From Gracilaria domingensis (taxonomy: Eukaryota > Rhodophyta > Florideophyceae > Gracilariales > Gracilariaceae): a stretch of DNA of 64,000 nt. The stretch is from NCBI GenBank assembly GCA_022539475.1, contig VCMS01000137.1, positions 28,579 through 92,578 on the forward strand, given 5' to 3'. This document shows, piece by piece, positions 52,547-62,537 of the stretch. Position 1 is the first letter of the stretch, and the number at the start of each line of letters is the position of its first letter. The position numbers were made by a program, and so were the translations under genes. The notes under the pieces were generated by a model. That model saw nothing but the letters and a program-made list of their open reading frames with translations. It was not told the origin of the DNA and ran no database searches.

Positions 52547-53281
52547 ATGCAAACATTCTCCACTTACACGGTACTTGCTGATCTTCTGAGAGGTCGTCTG
52601 TTTCAATGGACCGATTCACAGGACTCTGTCTTTCGCAACATGAAAGCCGCTTTGACATCAGCACCTGTGCTGGACTATGCTGACCTTGACAAAACATTTG
52701 TCCTGAACACAGACGCCTCCAAGCATGCAGTAGACTCCACGTTGTCTCAGGACGGCCATCCAATCGCTCATCTTTCCCACCGTCTATCCGAAACAGAGTC
52801 ACTGTGGGATGCAAGCGATCAAGAAATACTTGCGGTCATGATCGCTCTGCGAACTTGGGCCCCATATCTATGTGGACGCCATTTCGCTCTGCGCACCGAC
52901 CACGACCCCATCTGCTTCCTGAACAGAACGCTAAAATTGACTAGACGTCAATGTAGATGGCTTGATGAAATTCAGGAGTACCGCTTTGATGTCGAGCACG
53001 TGCCTGGACGCAAAATTAAGGTGTTTGATGCACTTAGTCGCAGGTCTGACCATGCAGCCCCACAGCTCCATTCCCTTCCATTGCGCATACCCGATATCAA
53101 AGGCGCCATCCGTAAGGCATATTCTACCGACTCTTTCGCCTCAGCCACGCTGAATGCCCTTGAGAGCCCGGCTCCGACCCTTCAAAATATATCAAGAAGA
53201 GACTACGAAACGGCAGCGTCTCTGACGGTTTACTGTGGACTGGACTGGAACGGGTTCTTTGCGACTATACATCCCAGATGA
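52547..53281 (+). pseudogene. Ty3 RNase H fragment (element I)
   Basis: A 245-residue frame with RNase H hallmarks: FQWTDSQDSVFRNMKAAL, FVLNTDASKHAVDSTLSQ, ASDQEILAVMIAL, LRTDHDPICFL and VPGRKIKVFDALSRR. The start of a linker towards integrase follows. RT and integrase are absent. It is yet another Ty3 sequence, not close to A, B or F. It is truncated on both sides, so a dead fragment. Confidence 0.85.
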
Positions 53282-53514
53282 CGTCAGACCTACTGTGATG
53301 GAATATTTTCATGGATCGAGAAATCTAGGCGGTGACAAGTCGTACTACACTGCCCATGTTTCACTGGCCCCTTGGCTGAGGCAGAACGTCTTGAACAAAG
53401 ACCATTCTGACTGTGATACCCATACGGACGGTTCATCATTTTACTCCTTCAGTGACACATGTTCTAGTCCTCATGCACGGAGTCGTTCAGGCGGCGGTTC
53501 TAGCGAGGATTGCG
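53282..53514. other. Upstream region of the lectin/aerolysin-like gene
   Basis: Transition from the Ty3 fragment to host DNA; no ORF supported. Confidence 0.4.
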
Positions 53515-53522
53515 TATTTAAG
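53515..53522 (+). promoter_or_regulatory. TATA-like box of the lectin/aerolysin-like gene
   Basis: TATTTAAG about 110 bp upstream of the chosen ATG (53632), the same spacing as for the sulfatase gene. Confidence 0.45.
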
Positions 53523-53631
53523 CGTCTGATTGCTTGCATGCGTCGTCTACTCGTGTGAAGCCCGGTCCAGTACGCCCTCACCGACAATCAGCATCTTTTC
53601 ATCGACAGAACCATCCAATCGCGTAACCATC

Positions 53632-54669
53632 ATGTCCGTCATCCAGCAGTGGTACCGAATTGGAGGACAGGGAGGCACTGGTTTTACGCAAGAGCGAATC
53701 TCGCAGAGACAAGTGGTTACCAAGATCGAAGCCTGGGCAGGAGGATGGCAGTTGCGTGGTATCCAGCTCACGTTCTCCGATGGAACTGTAGTAGTGAACG
53801 GCAGGAAAGAAGAACGATACCAGGGCGCCCTCACCATGGACTACGCAAGTGGTGAATATGTTAATTACCTTTCAATCTACGGGAACGGCGCTGGAACCCG
53901 CTGCGGTGCCTTGCACATCAAGACCAGCAAGGGTCAGGATTACTTCCCACAGATGTACGATTGGGGTCTCAAGACGGAGTACAAGATGGAAGTCGGGTCT
54001 GGTATCATTCTGGGAGCATTCGGAAAGGCATGGGGGGATATTGACAGCTTGGGAATATTGATGCTGCGCAAGGTTATTGGCGCTGACATGACTAACGTCG
54101 TCTATGACATGAGAGGTGAAAATTTGCTTCCTCCGCAAAAGAAGATCGCACTTGATGTGACATTGGCAAACCCATCCGATACGGACAGCGATAAAGGGTT
54201 CCAGAAGGTGACAAAGTCGCACCAGACGGGAGGTAGTTGGAGTATTACAGCTGGAGTCACATTTGGTCAAACGTATAAGGTGAGTTCAGGGGTTCCGGAT
54301 GTGGTAGATGTTGGGGTAGAGACGAAATGGGAGGTTTCTGTTTCCAGTACTTATGGGAAGAGTTGGAGCACGACGGAAGGGTACGAGACCAGTATTCCTC
54401 TCATTGCTCCGAAACTGGAGAAAACTCGTATCACGGTGGACTATTACGAGGGGAGCCTTAGCAAGTTGCCGTACACCGCGCAGATGAAGTACTTTCTTGA
54501 CAATGGCTCGAAATTTTACACACATGTTAATGGCGTCTACGATGGAGTAGCAACAAGCCGTTTCGTGCAGGAAACTACGACAGTGGCGACTTGGGACGAC
54601 ACAGGCAAAAAATGGATACCGGTTCCGGGGGATAGCCCACAATTCAAGAGAACGACCATGAAGATGTAA
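53632..54669 (+). CDS. Jacalin-like lectin fused to aerolysin-type pore-forming domain
   Basis: 345 residues from the ATG at 53632 (MSVIQQWYRIGGQGG); the frame is open to 53530, but the extra residues look like leader sequence. Residues about 8-145 resemble a jacalin-type beta-prism lectin (VTKIEAWAGGWQLRGIQLTF, YVNYLSIYGNGAGTRCGALH). Residues about 160-330 resemble the aerolysin-like beta-pore module: long Ser/Thr-rich alternating strands (QKVTKSHQTGGSWSIT, WEVSVSSTYGKSWSTTEG, TRITVDYYEG). The same lectin-plus-aerolysin layout is known from fish natterin/Dln1-type proteins. No signal peptide is evident. It probably binds glycans and may assemble on membranes; a defence role is inference. Intact, flanked by repeats on both sides. 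Confidence 0.75.
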   Translation: MSVIQQWYRIGGQGGTGFTQERISQRQVVTKIEAWAGGWQLRGIQLTFSDGTVVVNGRKEERYQGALTMDYASGEYVNYLSIYGNGAGTRCGALHIKTSKGQDYFPQMYDWGLKTEYKMEVGSGIILGAFGKAWGDIDSLGILMLRKVIGADMTNVVYDMRGENLLPPQKKIALDVTLANPSDTDSDKGFQKVTKSHQTGGSWSITAGVTFGQTYKVSSGVPDVVDVGVETKWEVSVSSTYGKSWSTTEGYETSIPLIAPKLEKTRITVDYYEGSLSKLPYTAQMKYFLDNGSKFYTHVNGVYDGVATSRFVQETTTVATWDDTGKKWIPVPGDSPQFKRTTMKM

Positions 54670-55646
54670 TTGTGAGAATTATGAGTGACAGCTATCTGTG
54701 AGTCGTCCTTTACACGAGAACAGAGTGGAGTGCGTGGTTAGGTACATTAGATTGAATGAACCGGTCTGTAGAAGAAGCCCCTGCAATAGATTGGCTTACC
54801 CGAGATGCTGGTTTAGCAGGTTTACAGCATCAGGAAATACCCGAGCAGCTGCCAGAGACCCATGGAATGAGAACGATCATAATCAATCTATCCAAAGTAA
54901 ATTGCGGTTGTTTTTGTGCCCCTTGTTGTCAATTCAAATTACCCTAAGCAGCCCGGGACGATGATTCTAATGTCACGAAGTGCTGTCGTTTACTTCCCAG
55001 ACTGCTCGAGGCGGATCTTGGGGTGATGTACTCACTTGTGCGAACGGTAAGCAGAGGGTATGGCTCAGCTCGCCGGAGCACACACAGAAATTACTAAGCC
55101 CTTCATTGACGCGTTGCACTCGCTGAGCGTAACACATTTGATGTCTAGGACACGAGGGAAGAGAAAGTGCAAACGGTTACTTTGCGAGGCGTAAGAGCGA
55201 AACTCCTCGCTTCAGCGGTCTCCGTCGGCGAAGAAGAACTTCTCCTTTGGGTGGCAGATGGGGCCTCACCCAGATGGATGAATTTAGCGTGCGTTTGAAA
55301 AGCTGTGACGCCACAGAAATGGACGAAAGCTGCGTTTTTGCAGCAATAGTTGCAAGTTGGCATGCGTGACTCATGCATACGTGGCCGCGTTGGATGAGCA
55401 CCTGATGAGCACATGATGGTGTACTATGCGCAACGCAGGTCGATGAGAACGACAACGGTAAATTGGGCGCCTTCAGCTTCCAGGAACAGAGGGACGCGTA
55501 ACCAGGAGCTTTGCGCATTTGAAGAATTGAATTCAAAGTTTGGAGATGTACACGTGCATCTGCTGGACGCTACCTAATTGTAAGTAAATTTCATAGAGCT
55601 CGCATAAATTGTAACTTTGTGTGGGGACAGGCGCCGAGATTGCGTG
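54670..55646. other. Intergenic, no gene seen
   Basis: Short frames on both strands lack coding character. No repeat noticed. Confidence 0.45.
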
Positions 55647-56013
55647 TTTATTCATGACTATCGTAGCGCTCTCGGAAGATCTTTAAGTTTTGGTAAGGTG
55701 GGAGACACAGAGCGGGCACGACCCATCATGCTCTGCTACACCGCACGGCACGACCATGCGCGTTCAGTGTGTCCGACCACGACAGCACTGCTCCCAGGGA
55801 CGGGTGGGAAGGGAAATTGAAAAGAAAGATCCGTCGCCGTCGATCGCGCAATGCGAGAGCGAAGCAAGACGCGATCGAAGACAACGACGCCGAGCGGCGG
55901 CGGCGAAGCGGTCATAAATCCAGTGCATGTAGATATTCCAAGTCATCTCTGATTAGATCATCCTCCCGCTCACTCTCGTTCAAATAAATCCACTTCTTCG
56001 TTCCTCGAAAATC
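55647..56013 (+). repeat. Dispersed repeat R1, copy 2
   Basis: Closely similar to 12872-13242 in the same orientation; ends at the same TCGAAAATCTA boundary. Confidence 0.8.
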
Positions 56014-56132
56014 TAGAAACGCGGGCCGCGCGCTGTGTGGCGACCGCTCCGCGTCGGGCAACGTCTCGTCGCCGCTGCCGCCCTGGGAAGTGCCGGAAAA
56101 AGCACTTTTGTCACTTAGCGTCGTACAAATAC

Positions 56133-56743
56133 ACCCAGTGACCGCAAAAGATGGTAAGACACAGTATTTTTGGTGATAAAATTAAACCGGGTCAACAGTA
56201 AATCAAGTGGATCACATTAAGTACGGTACCACATTATGTACGATGCAAACGTATATAATGTGGGCCACATTATCCAAAAACGACACAAATAGCGTGGGTA
56301 AACTACGGAAATTAGTACAGCTCTACGCAAACAGTAGAAGCATGTGATGGTCTTTAAGGTTACTCTTTTGGCCTCGACATAAAGTAAGGAAGGCAAAACA
56401 GATGTTGACGGCCTCTTTGTCGTGTTTATGCTACTCAAGGTCATACATTTAGTTTCAATCGTCAAGAGAGACCGAAATGAGTTATTTTTGAAAGATGTAA
56501 GTATAATCTAAACAAAAAATATGCCTTTGTTCAGCAACGTTTATGGTTTAAATTGTACTTTTTATGCGTCGAAATTGAAAACATTTCCTATCTCTGTCAG
56601 AAAGAGCAAATTGTGTCTCCTAAACTTGATTATCCACACTAATTTTGACCTCTGTTCAAAACTCTGGTACAATAAATAGTATGGGCTACGCTATATGCCT
56701 TACCACACTAAATAATCACCCACACCTTTTGCGGTCACTGGGT
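56133..56743. mobile_element. 611-bp MITE-like element
   Basis: Perfect 18-bp terminal inverted repeats: ACCCAGTGACCGCAAAAG at 56133-56150 and its reverse complement at 56726-56743. The interior is AT-rich and non-coding. No convincing target duplication is visible in the immediate flanks, so the superfamily is undecided. Confidence 0.75.
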
Positions 56744-57811
56744 AGAGATGTCAAGAATGTAAAACATGTCGCGTACACAACTACGTGACATTAAATTGTA
56801 AACGTTTTGAAACACGTTCGTTTATTGTCCACAGGAGTGCGGGTATCCTTACCCGCCGGCCTCCAAGGCCAAATGACTTTGAACCAATAAACCTGCGTTA
56901 ATAAGCCGTTCATTTTCTTCTGCTGTTTTGTCCGACGTCTACACAACCCGGGCTCGAACCATAAACCTTTCTACGCACACTTCGCGTCACGGAGCTCCGC
57001 CATATTTAATCGCCAAATAGCAAAATGACTGCGCACGATGCGCCGTGGCGGCCCGTTTTGCGATTTTACTTCGAAAAGCTTGCTTTCAAAGCACTGGGAG
57101 AAGCGGGAAATCGAACATGTTATAGTTTTCGTAAAACGTTTGAATCGGTATTTAATCGTAGCGAATTGTTTCAAAACGTATTTAATTTTTGCAAGACGCT
57201 TTGCATTGCTAATGCGTTGTACATCCTATTTTCAAGTCTTTCTGTCAGCTGTACGCATCATCTTCGTCAAAAATGGCGACATCTTGCGATGTTTGTAGTG
57301 CCATATCGAACGAAAAGGAAACCTCCGCCACAAGACCAAAATTTACCTTTAGTTCTAGAAATAGGCATATTTTCCTAGAACTACATCCTTAGTACATACA
57401 TACAAAATTTGGAAGAATTAAACCTGATAGTTTTCCAAAGTAAGCCGCATCTAGCATGGATATATATCGTAGATATCGCTATTTTCCGAGACTTACACTG
57501 TGTTTTTCACATTCCTTTTCAGCTCCAAACCTAACCAAATTAGAGTACTCTAACTCTAATGCTACAGCTAAACTGAAACATAGAACATAATTTCCATTAG
57601 CTTGAACCGCGTTGAAGTTCTAAGCAGACCAATTTCGCTACAACCGAAACCTATTTTATTTCCCTTGATATCTGACAAAGACGTCGAATGTAGAAACTTG
57701 TAAGGATTCGGGCAACAACAAAGGCAAAGTACTGTATTCTGTAGAACCTGATATTTTTACGGTCCCACGTGTAAGATAGCCATGACTTGTCCCGTAGATG
57801 TGACATTTACA
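56744..57811. other. Intergenic, AT-rich, no gene seen
   Basis: About 1 kb. A T-arm-like GGTTCGAGCCCGGG occurs on the minus strand near 56947-56960 without a supporting tRNA fold. Confidence 0.4.
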
Positions 57812-57872
57812 GTTGTGGTGCAATCTCACGAGTGGAAAAACAAAAGCCGCGTCGCGGAAAGCGCATCTATGT
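57812..57872 (-). repeat. Fragment of a D-type LTR
   Basis: About 60 bp (TGTGGTGCAATCTCACGAGT, then AAACAAAAG..GCGTCG.GGAAA.CGCA) match the plus strand of 25685-25745 within the LTR of D, so this is an inverted LTR scrap. Confidence 0.5.
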
Positions 57873-58588
57873 AGTAGAGCTCGCCAGATCAACGAAGGCT
57901 CTACAAGACCAAGTGGTGACATTTCGGGCCTCTGTTAAACTGTGTCTACTGCACCACGTAGGGCGCTCAAGCCAAAGCATGGCAAGGGCTAATTAGTTTA
58001 TTTTTGTTAATTGAAAATTAATATTTACTAGGCAGTGTATATATGTAGCCGGAGTGGTGCACCACAAATGCACCTACCGGTGGCCCCTGTGGCACTAGGT
58101 CCGTGAGAGCCGGAGAGACGCTCGGGTGTACTAAACCCCCGAGACGCCAACGTCCCAAACCAAATGGTAAAAGCAAGCACCAAATAGGTTTATTCGACAT
58201 CAGTTCGGTTCTACAGCCAATAATTGGTAAGTTTAGTAGTTCTCTAATAGTTTTGCTGACCACGAAGGTTACACGTGCCTGCAGCACATCAGTGCGAGCG
58301 TATTTACCACTTGATCACCGTGCACTATAGAAAACGGCGGGTGATGCCGACGTTCTAGGCTTCACGCGTTTCACTTCTCCGCAAGGTCGAGCCCACGCAG
58401 AATTCCCCACTAGCAGCTCCCACCGATCAGTTCTACCACATATTTTGGTCTCCCGACCTAGAATTTGTGGATTACCAAGTGGTTTTTGGAAAGGGAGGAG
58501 TTGAAAGTCACGAGATAACTCAGTGGTTTGATTCTCGTTGCCGAAGCAATTTGTGCCAACACCAGTTACCTAAATAGAGAAACGGGGC
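57873..58588. other. Leader or LTR region of Ty3 fragment E
   Basis: Contains GGTCTCCCGACCTAGAA (58447-58463), shared with the LTR/leader regions of elements B (60148-60164) and C. This places it upstream of the gag of a related element. LTR boundaries were not identified. Confidence 0.45.
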
Positions 58589-59169
58589 GTGCGTTACCCG
58601 AAAAGAGCGCCGAGCGCTCCACAAAGTGGCCACCCCGTAAGGGAGTCAGTGTCTTATCCGTTCTTGGATAACCCAGAGGACCTGATTCGGAAGGAACGCC
58701 CACCAAGGGGGAAAAAGGTAGACCGAGAGGCTGGGAGGCCCTCGACCCTTCCACGGGCTGACCAAGTGGACGAAGGAGCAGGCTCCGCAATGGAGGTGCT
58801 CGCTCCTGTAACAACCCCAGTGGTAGACCAAATAGAGGTGCCAGTCGGGCCGTGACTGGACCTGGACGAGGTCACCCGAGTGGTAGTTGATCGAGCCTCC
58901 CAGGAGGTCCTCGACAAGGTACCCGTGGGGGTGTTACAGTACCTAGAGAACGAGGTACGAGGACACATTGACCGATTGGTTATGCTGGCTCTGCAGAAGC
59001 AGGGGGCCAAGCTTCAACCTGAGGTGGTAGCTCAGGCCGCCCTCATGAAGCATGCTCCCTTGCCAGCTCCAGATCCCACGAAACCACTTGGTACTCTCCA
59101 TCCTACCCTTCCTACACAACCGATTGTTGAAGGATTTATCGACCGCATGGGGAAAGGGGCAGAGCGTCC
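58589..59169 (+). pseudogene. gag: Ty3 Gag N-terminal fragment (element E), cut by element B
   Basis: One frame with a TGA at 58853-58855. It encodes a charged, Pro-rich segment (EDLIRKERPPRGKKVDREAG) and then a helical, coiled-coil-like region (VLDKVPVGVLQYLENEVRGH). The position after a B/C-like leader motif supports Gag, although it does not align with the Gag of B. It ends at 59169, where TGTAGAGC starts the LTR of B. Confidence 0.55.
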
Positions 59170-60387
59170 TGTAGAGCAACGCAATTTGCGTGATTATCAG
59201 GATGATGCGCCTCATATACTCGGGGGAGTGATACGAGGATGCACTCGAAGAGTTATGAGTTGGACCCAATTTTGGCGGTTACTTTTGGAATGGCTTTCCC
59301 ACAGTTACCTGTAATCAGGGTTGCCATTGCTGGCCAATACCGCTAGGTGGACGCGTGTACTACACCACCGTGTGTGTGCATATTACGGGACAATAGGTAG
59401 TGCACCTGAGGTGCCTGACACTGGGCTAGCCACGTGTACGGACCCCTGCGGGTGTGCACCACGTGTACATAGTTAGTTTAGACCTACTTAGGTGAGCTCG
59501 ACCTCGTCGTCGCAAGCACCTTTGTAAAGTCAACCCAAGCACTTCTAAGTGAATTCGTTGTCGAGTAGCGCTCTCCTGAGTGAACTCTACACGAGTGAGG
59601 CTCTGGCGCCAACCGCCTACGTAGGTTATCACTCTCGCGAGTATGGCCACGTCTGGTTAGGGTGGTTCTACCCTCTCGGTACCTTTGAGGAACATCTGTC
59701 GTTGATGTCGGGACCTGAGGGTCGTACCGAGGAGGTATAGGACTAGATTACGAAGTGATCCGACTCTGTATAGAGTTTTGCCGTGTTTACGGAAACCCGT
59801 GCGTTACCGTTGGAGGATCTCGCCCCGCTCCGGGCACAGTGCCGAGGAGGCCCTACCCGTCGCGTGTGGGTGTTGTTTGGTTGTTGTTTTCTGTTGCTTT
59901 CCCTCTCGGGACTACAGCTGTCGTTGGTCGTGTTTCATCGTTGCCGATACCACCCCGTCTCTGGAGTTTCTCATCGTTTCCTCACCACGTGGACTAGCAC
60001 CTCTGTAGGTATAGCCAGTTGCCACTTCGGCCTTACAACCGAGTTACGGTGGTACAGAGGGCTCTGTCACTGGTCTGCCATCTCTCACGAGAGCGGACCT
60101 TCGGACAGTCTGGTGGGTTTCACTCTTCCGAGTTTGCCCCACAAAGTGGTCTCCCGACTTAGAACCGTTTTAGGTCACTGTCGTGGAATTGACTTGATTG
60201 TTGACGGATCACCGTTTTCTGACAACGATCAGAGGACTCTTTAGAGTTTTGGAGGTTGAGAACTTTTGAACGTGAACCGCTGACGTGGTGGTTTACCGAG
60301 AAGGTTTATTGAGTTTTCTTGTTCTTTGGAGACTCGTGTACGAGTTTAACTGGATCATCTGGATCAGATCGCTTACTGGTTTCCAGT
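59170..60387 (+). repeat. 5' LTR and leader of element B
   Basis: The LTR starts TGTAGAGCAACGCAATTTGC at 59170. This start was found by aligning with element C, where similarity begins at the same base. The LTR end is not resolved; it probably falls near 60240-60300. Shared landmarks with the LTR of A include CCTACGTAGGTT and CTCTGTAGGTATA. Confidence 0.75.
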
Positions 60388-62481
60388 ATGCCGCAACCGC
60401 CTCGAGGTTCTCGAGCTGGTTCAGCGCGGTCGTCAGCTGCGGTTCCACCCGTTGTACCGACGTCCCGGTCTATCCCAGATGAGGCGCAACCTCTTGAGGT
60501 CGTACCCCGCCCCCGGAGAACGCGTTCAGTTACGGAAGCACCTAAGGAAAATGTGGGTTCTGCTCAACCCGTCGTTGAGACACCATCCATGGATGGTGTC
60601 TCAACGACGGGCATGGTTAACCCTAACGCTGCTACCGTAGCCGAGTTGGCTAGGTTGGAATCCCGCTTGGATATTAATCACGCTGCTCACGTGGAACTTC
60701 TACAGGATGTTACCTCGTTGAGGACGCAGGTTGATAATGCCCAGGTGAGGGATGTCTCAGGAGACTTACGTCTTCTGAGAAGGGACGTGAATTCCATTAT
60801 GGAAAATCTGGGTACCCCAGACTTCTTCGTCACGGAGTACCGGGCATTTGTCGAGGAAATGCGCACCGATATCGGTCGAATTCGTTCGCGCTTGGAAACG
60901 CTGGAGGATACAATCCGCATGGATGAAGCTGTGGACGCACAGGTTCCTCAAGGAAATCCATCTGCGGATGAAGACCATCGTTCGGTGAAGCAGAAACGTC
61001 GACACCCAAAACGAGTTCACTACGATTCGGATTCATCGCGCTCTGACTCGAGCGGCATGACTGAAGACAGTTCGTCAGATTCATCTGATAGTGATGACAA
61101 CCGTCATAGGTCACGTTCGACACGGTCGAAAGCGACGCAGTCTACTCAGGCAGTGATGAAATCACGCGTGAAAGGACGGCGCCACTTGGGACTCAAAGAG
61201 TTAAAGCCGACGGACCCGCTCTACACAAAGCTGTTGTCGTACCGCTATTATCGGTTGGAGGATGTTACTTCGAATCGCTCTTCGCGAGGAACCGGTAAGG
61301 TGAAGGACTACATTCGAAGGTTGAATGTTACCCTTGAAACAAGGAAGTTCTCGGGGACAGATCCTATCCTTATCTTGGATTTCCTTGCCAGGTTCGTCCA
61401 GGAGGCCGATATACTCGGTATGAGTGAAGCACAGGCATATGTGGCACTGCCGTACTTCCTAACAGGGACTGTGGAAGATCAGTACAACTCAGTTCGAGGA
61501 ACGTCGAGAGCCTCGGAAGGAGGAGTCACGTGTTGGCCGGAAGCCGTGAACTACCTTCTCAGGTCGTACGCGACTTCCAACGCGATTTACAGCGCTACTC
61601 TTGCTGTTCGCGACACTAGACAGAAGAGTGGAGAATCTGAAACGGTTTATTCAACGCGGTTGAACAAAGCGTTTCACGGATGTGGTAATGTGTATTCCGC
61701 ACAGGAGCGGTGTACCATGTTTGTTGATGGTTTGGACCCCACCATTCGGTCGTTGGTCGCTCGCCGACGCGAGAAAAAACGCCTAATGACGTACCTAGAG
61801 TTGGTTAATTACGCCCAGGCGGAAGGAGAGATGTATCGAGCCCGCAACCCGGGGCAGCGCCGCTCGAAAGCGCTACTCGCGGAGAGTTCGCCACGATCGA
61901 TGTCGGTTTTGCGACATGAAACCGCTGTCGGTGATGCTGATAACGTCCACTTCATCGAAAGTAACCCCGATTCTTACGGATCTACGGACCTGCCGTCAAC
62001 CTCGATTCCGAGCACGGAAGAAGACCCCGCATTGTATGCCCAAGGTGTCCGGGTGCCTGCAGCCCCGCTGCCTTACGCTAACAATTCGTCGCGTCTGAAC
62101 CGTCCAGGGTGGAAGGACACAGCACCACAACGTCGAGTGGACAATCGCCCTCGCGACAAACCGGCCTCGGTCATATGTTACCAGTGCTACCTTCCAGGTC
62201 ACGTATCGACGCAGTGCGTATTTCCACCTTCGCACAGGCCAAAACTTATTGCGTATTACGACGCCCTCACGCCCGAGGAAAAGGAATCTGTTCCACGAAA
62301 GGAAAATGATAAGGCCAGAGCTGAACTGGGATTACCGGTTCCGGTCTATGCTCAGCCCTCCGTTCCGGCACAGGCATCTTCGAACGAGGTTCAAGGCGAA
62401 GTACCCACGCATGGGGTTCAGTTAGGCCCCCCGAACGGAGTTCACGCACCGCCTTCGGTGAGCCCCGTTCAGAAAAACTGA
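60388..62481 (+). CDS. gag: Ty3 Gag, intact, 697 aa (element B)
   Basis: The ATG at 60388 follows a clear leader and matches the start of element C. The N-terminal 70 residues are Pro/Arg/Ser-rich. Residues about 80-190 form coiled-coil heptads (LARLESRLDINHAAH, LRTQVDNAQ, RSRLETLEDTI). A basic Ser/Asp-rich tract precedes the capsid-like region (about 300-480), and a CCHC zinc knuckle starts at Cys597 (C-X2-C-X4-H-X4-C). The last codons read AAA AAC then TGA at 62479. A 24-bp in-frame insertion relative to C creates a 44-bp palindrome at 60568-60611. This is the reference against which the damaged Gag copies of A and C were read. Confidence 0.93.
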   Translation: MPQPPRGSRAGSARSSAAVPPVVPTSRSIPDEAQPLEVVPRPRRTRSVTEAPKENVGSAQPVVETPSMDGVSTTGMVNPNAATVAELARLESRLDINHAAHVELLQDVTSLRTQVDNAQVRDVSGDLRLLRRDVNSIMENLGTPDFFVTEYRAFVEEMRTDIGRIRSRLETLEDTIRMDEAVDAQVPQGNPSADEDHRSVKQKRRHPKRVHYDSDSSRSDSSGMTEDSSSDSSDSDDNRHRSRSTRSKATQSTQAVMKSRVKGRRHLGLKELKPTDPLYTKLLSYRYYRLEDVTSNRSSRGTGKVKDYIRRLNVTLETRKFSGTDPILILDFLARFVQEADILGMSEAQAYVALPYFLTGTVEDQYNSVRGTSRASEGGVTCWPEAVNYLLRSYATSNAIYSATLAVRDTRQKSGESETVYSTRLNKAFHGCGNVYSAQERCTMFVDGLDPTIRSLVARRREKKRLMTYLELVNYAQAEGEMYRARNPGQRRSKALLAESSPRSMSVLRHETAVGDADNVHFIESNPDSYGSTDLPSTSIPSTEEDPALYAQGVRVPAAPLPYANNSSRLNRPGWKDTAPQRRVDNRPRDKPASVICYQCYLPGHVSTQCVFPPSHRPKLIAYYDALTPEEKESVPRKENDKARAELGLPVPVYAQPSVPAQASSNEVQGEVPTHGVQLGPPNGVHAPPSVSPVQKN
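60568..60611. repeat. 44-bp perfect palindrome inside gag (element B)
   Basis: The left half 60568-60589 (CCCGTCGTTGAGACACC...) is the exact reverse complement of 60590-60611. Element C lacks 24 bp here and has no palindrome. The reading frame is kept. Confidence 0.9.
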
Positions 62482-62537
62482 CTTCGGGAGTTTCCCTTAC
62501 GGGAGGGGCGCCTTTCGAGCCGAAGTTGAAGGCGCCC
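62472..62537 (+). promoter_or_regulatory. Candidate gag/pol -1 frameshift signal (element B)
   Basis: GAAAAAC (62472-62478) directly before the gag TGA, with pol in the -1 frame. The stem 62506-62515 with 62528-62537 has a 12-nt loop, as in element A. One U-A pair of A is C-G here, and one terminal pair is G-U. Confidence 0.5.

Noticed and set aside
55145-55536. Two minus-strand frames of about 90 and 120 codons
   Set aside because: They overlap each other in different frames and show no coding character.
56940-56965. T-arm-like GGTTCGAGCCCGGG on the minus strand as a tRNA
   Set aside because: No A box, acceptor or anticodon arm at tRNA spacing.
57025-57378. 117-codon open frame
   Set aside because: AT-rich intergenic context, no domain-like pattern, overlapping frames of similar length.
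59584-59592. CTCTACA near 59586 as the 3' end of a 420-bp LTR in element B
   Set aside because: Sequence beyond it is still colinear with the interior of the 989-bp LTR of element A, so the LTR must extend further.
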